DNA of 15,229 nucleotides from JBFMFE01 sp040752295 (GTDB taxonomy: Bacteria > UBP15 > UBA6099 > JBFMBQ01): contig JBFMFE010000293.1 of assembly GCA_040752295.1 (NCBI GenBank), forward strand, positions 1 to 15,229, written 5' to 3'. The notes below the pieces were generated by a model. The model did not search any database. It saw only the letters and a list, made by a program, of their open reading frames with translations, and was not told where the DNA came from. The number at the start of each line of letters is the position of its first letter. The first letter of the stretch is position 1. The position numbers and the translations under genes are program-made. Below are positions 15,011 to 15,229 of this stretch, one piece after another.

Positions 15011-15082
15011 ATATTGTAACGATTTACCGATCCGAAGTGAACTTTCGCACATTCTTCGTCACGATGGATTGCGACGTCATCC

Positions 15083-15104
15083 GCCTGCCTGCCGGCAGGC
15101 AGGC
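15083..15104. repeat. perfect 22-base palindrome of the GCCTGCC repeat type
   Basis: GCCTGCCTGCC followed directly by its exact reverse complement. The core is the same as in the block at 9679-9784, suggesting one repeat family scattered between genes. It lies in sequence with no confident gene. Confidence 0.8.
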
Positions 15105-15126
15105 CTTGGACTGCGGCGAGTCATCG

Positions 15127-15165
15127 CCGCCTTCACTCCCGCGCGGAGCGCGGGAAACAAGGCGG
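15127..15165. repeat. long hairpin with internal loop
   Basis: Outer arms CCGCCTT (15127-15133) and AAGGCGG (15159-15165), a small 3/3 internal loop, then inner arms TCCCGCGC (15137-15144) and GCGCGGGA (15148-15155) around a GGA loop. Fifteen pairs without a mismatch is far from random. No T tract follows on either strand, so it is not an intrinsic terminator. Confidence 0.7.
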
Positions 15166-15178
15166 TGTTTGCACTCCA

Positions 15179-15200
15179 GCCCGCTCACCTTCTCGCGGGC
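15179..15200. repeat. hairpin GCCCGC/GCGGGC
   Basis: GCCCGC (15179-15184) pairs with GCGGGC (15195-15200) around a 10-base loop, the third inverted repeat in 120 bases. GCAC (15171-15174) and GTGC further out could add weak pairs. Confidence 0.4.
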
Positions 15201-15229
15201 GCTCGCAGACGTGTGCTCCTTATTCGTCG

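Larger units (their letters stand above)
15024..15227 (-). other. open frame running in from the window edge, doubtful gene
   Basis: On the minus strand a frame is open for 67 codons from the window edge to a TAA at 15026-15024. It ends 14 bases before a terminator that could serve this strand. The translation (ending KNVRKFTSDR) resembles nothing I know, and the palindromic repeat is read through as ACLPAGRR. Such repeat-bearing tails often come from intergenic repeat sequence rather than genes. It could be the 3' end of a partial gene or chance; I favour chance or repeat-derived sequence. Confidence 0.15.

Noticed and set aside
15127..15200. tRNA gene in the hairpin cluster
   Set aside because: The stems do not form a cloverleaf, and there is no T-loop GTTCRA sequence or acceptor pairing.

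Overview
The window is bacterial chromosomal DNA, mostly GC-rich and densely coded: a hand count of bases 12661-12720 gives 42 G/C of 60. The first ~700 bases are much more AT-rich (24 G/C of 60 over 181-240). ETF plus ETF:quinone oxidoreductase implies a quinone-based respiratory chain. ClpC and a CarD-type RNA polymerase-binding protein are shared by several phyla, so I do not assign a taxon. Most starts carry good Shine-Dalgarno sequences, and several near-consensus sigma70-type promoters can be read directly.

Layout. (1) 1-700: an AT-rich segment with a possible structured leader or small RNA (about 21-99), a short direct repeat and a stand-alone GIY-YIG domain gene (+). (2) 5481-777, minus strand: one operon from a clear promoter at 5481-5453, in the order etfB, etfA, ETF-QO, a HadA-like and a HadB-like hot-dog dehydratase subunit. 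Its logic is acyl-CoA chemistry: EtfAB collects electrons from acyl-CoA dehydrogenases, ETF-QO passes them to quinone, and the MaoC-type pair probably hydrates or dehydrates an acyl thioester. (3) 9636-5682, minus strand: a two-gene unit. The first gene is an in-frame fusion of a DegT/DnrJ/EryC1/StrS aminotransferase with a radical SAM enzyme; the second, coupled by an ATGA overlap, is a membrane protein with an exported beta-propeller-like domain. (4) 9847-11722, plus strand, divergent from (3): an extended SDR epimerase/dehydrogenase and an acetoacetate decarboxylase-like protein that lacks the usual Schiff-base lysine at the expected site. A block of palindromic tandem repeats lies between the divergent promoters. 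(5) 11786-15010, plus strand: clpC, then carD from its own full-consensus promoter overlapping the clpC stop codon, ended by a strong intrinsic terminator. (6) 15011-15229: no confident gene, but a cluster of strong inverted repeats, one related to the repeats of region 4.

The best candidate for something undescribed is regions 3 and 4 together: a PLP/radical SAM fusion, a membrane propeller, an SDR and a decarboxylase-fold protein in one divergent locus. Each family can be recognised from sequence, but the joint function cannot. The other regions look like recognisable core or metabolic genes with a few regulatory details of interest.
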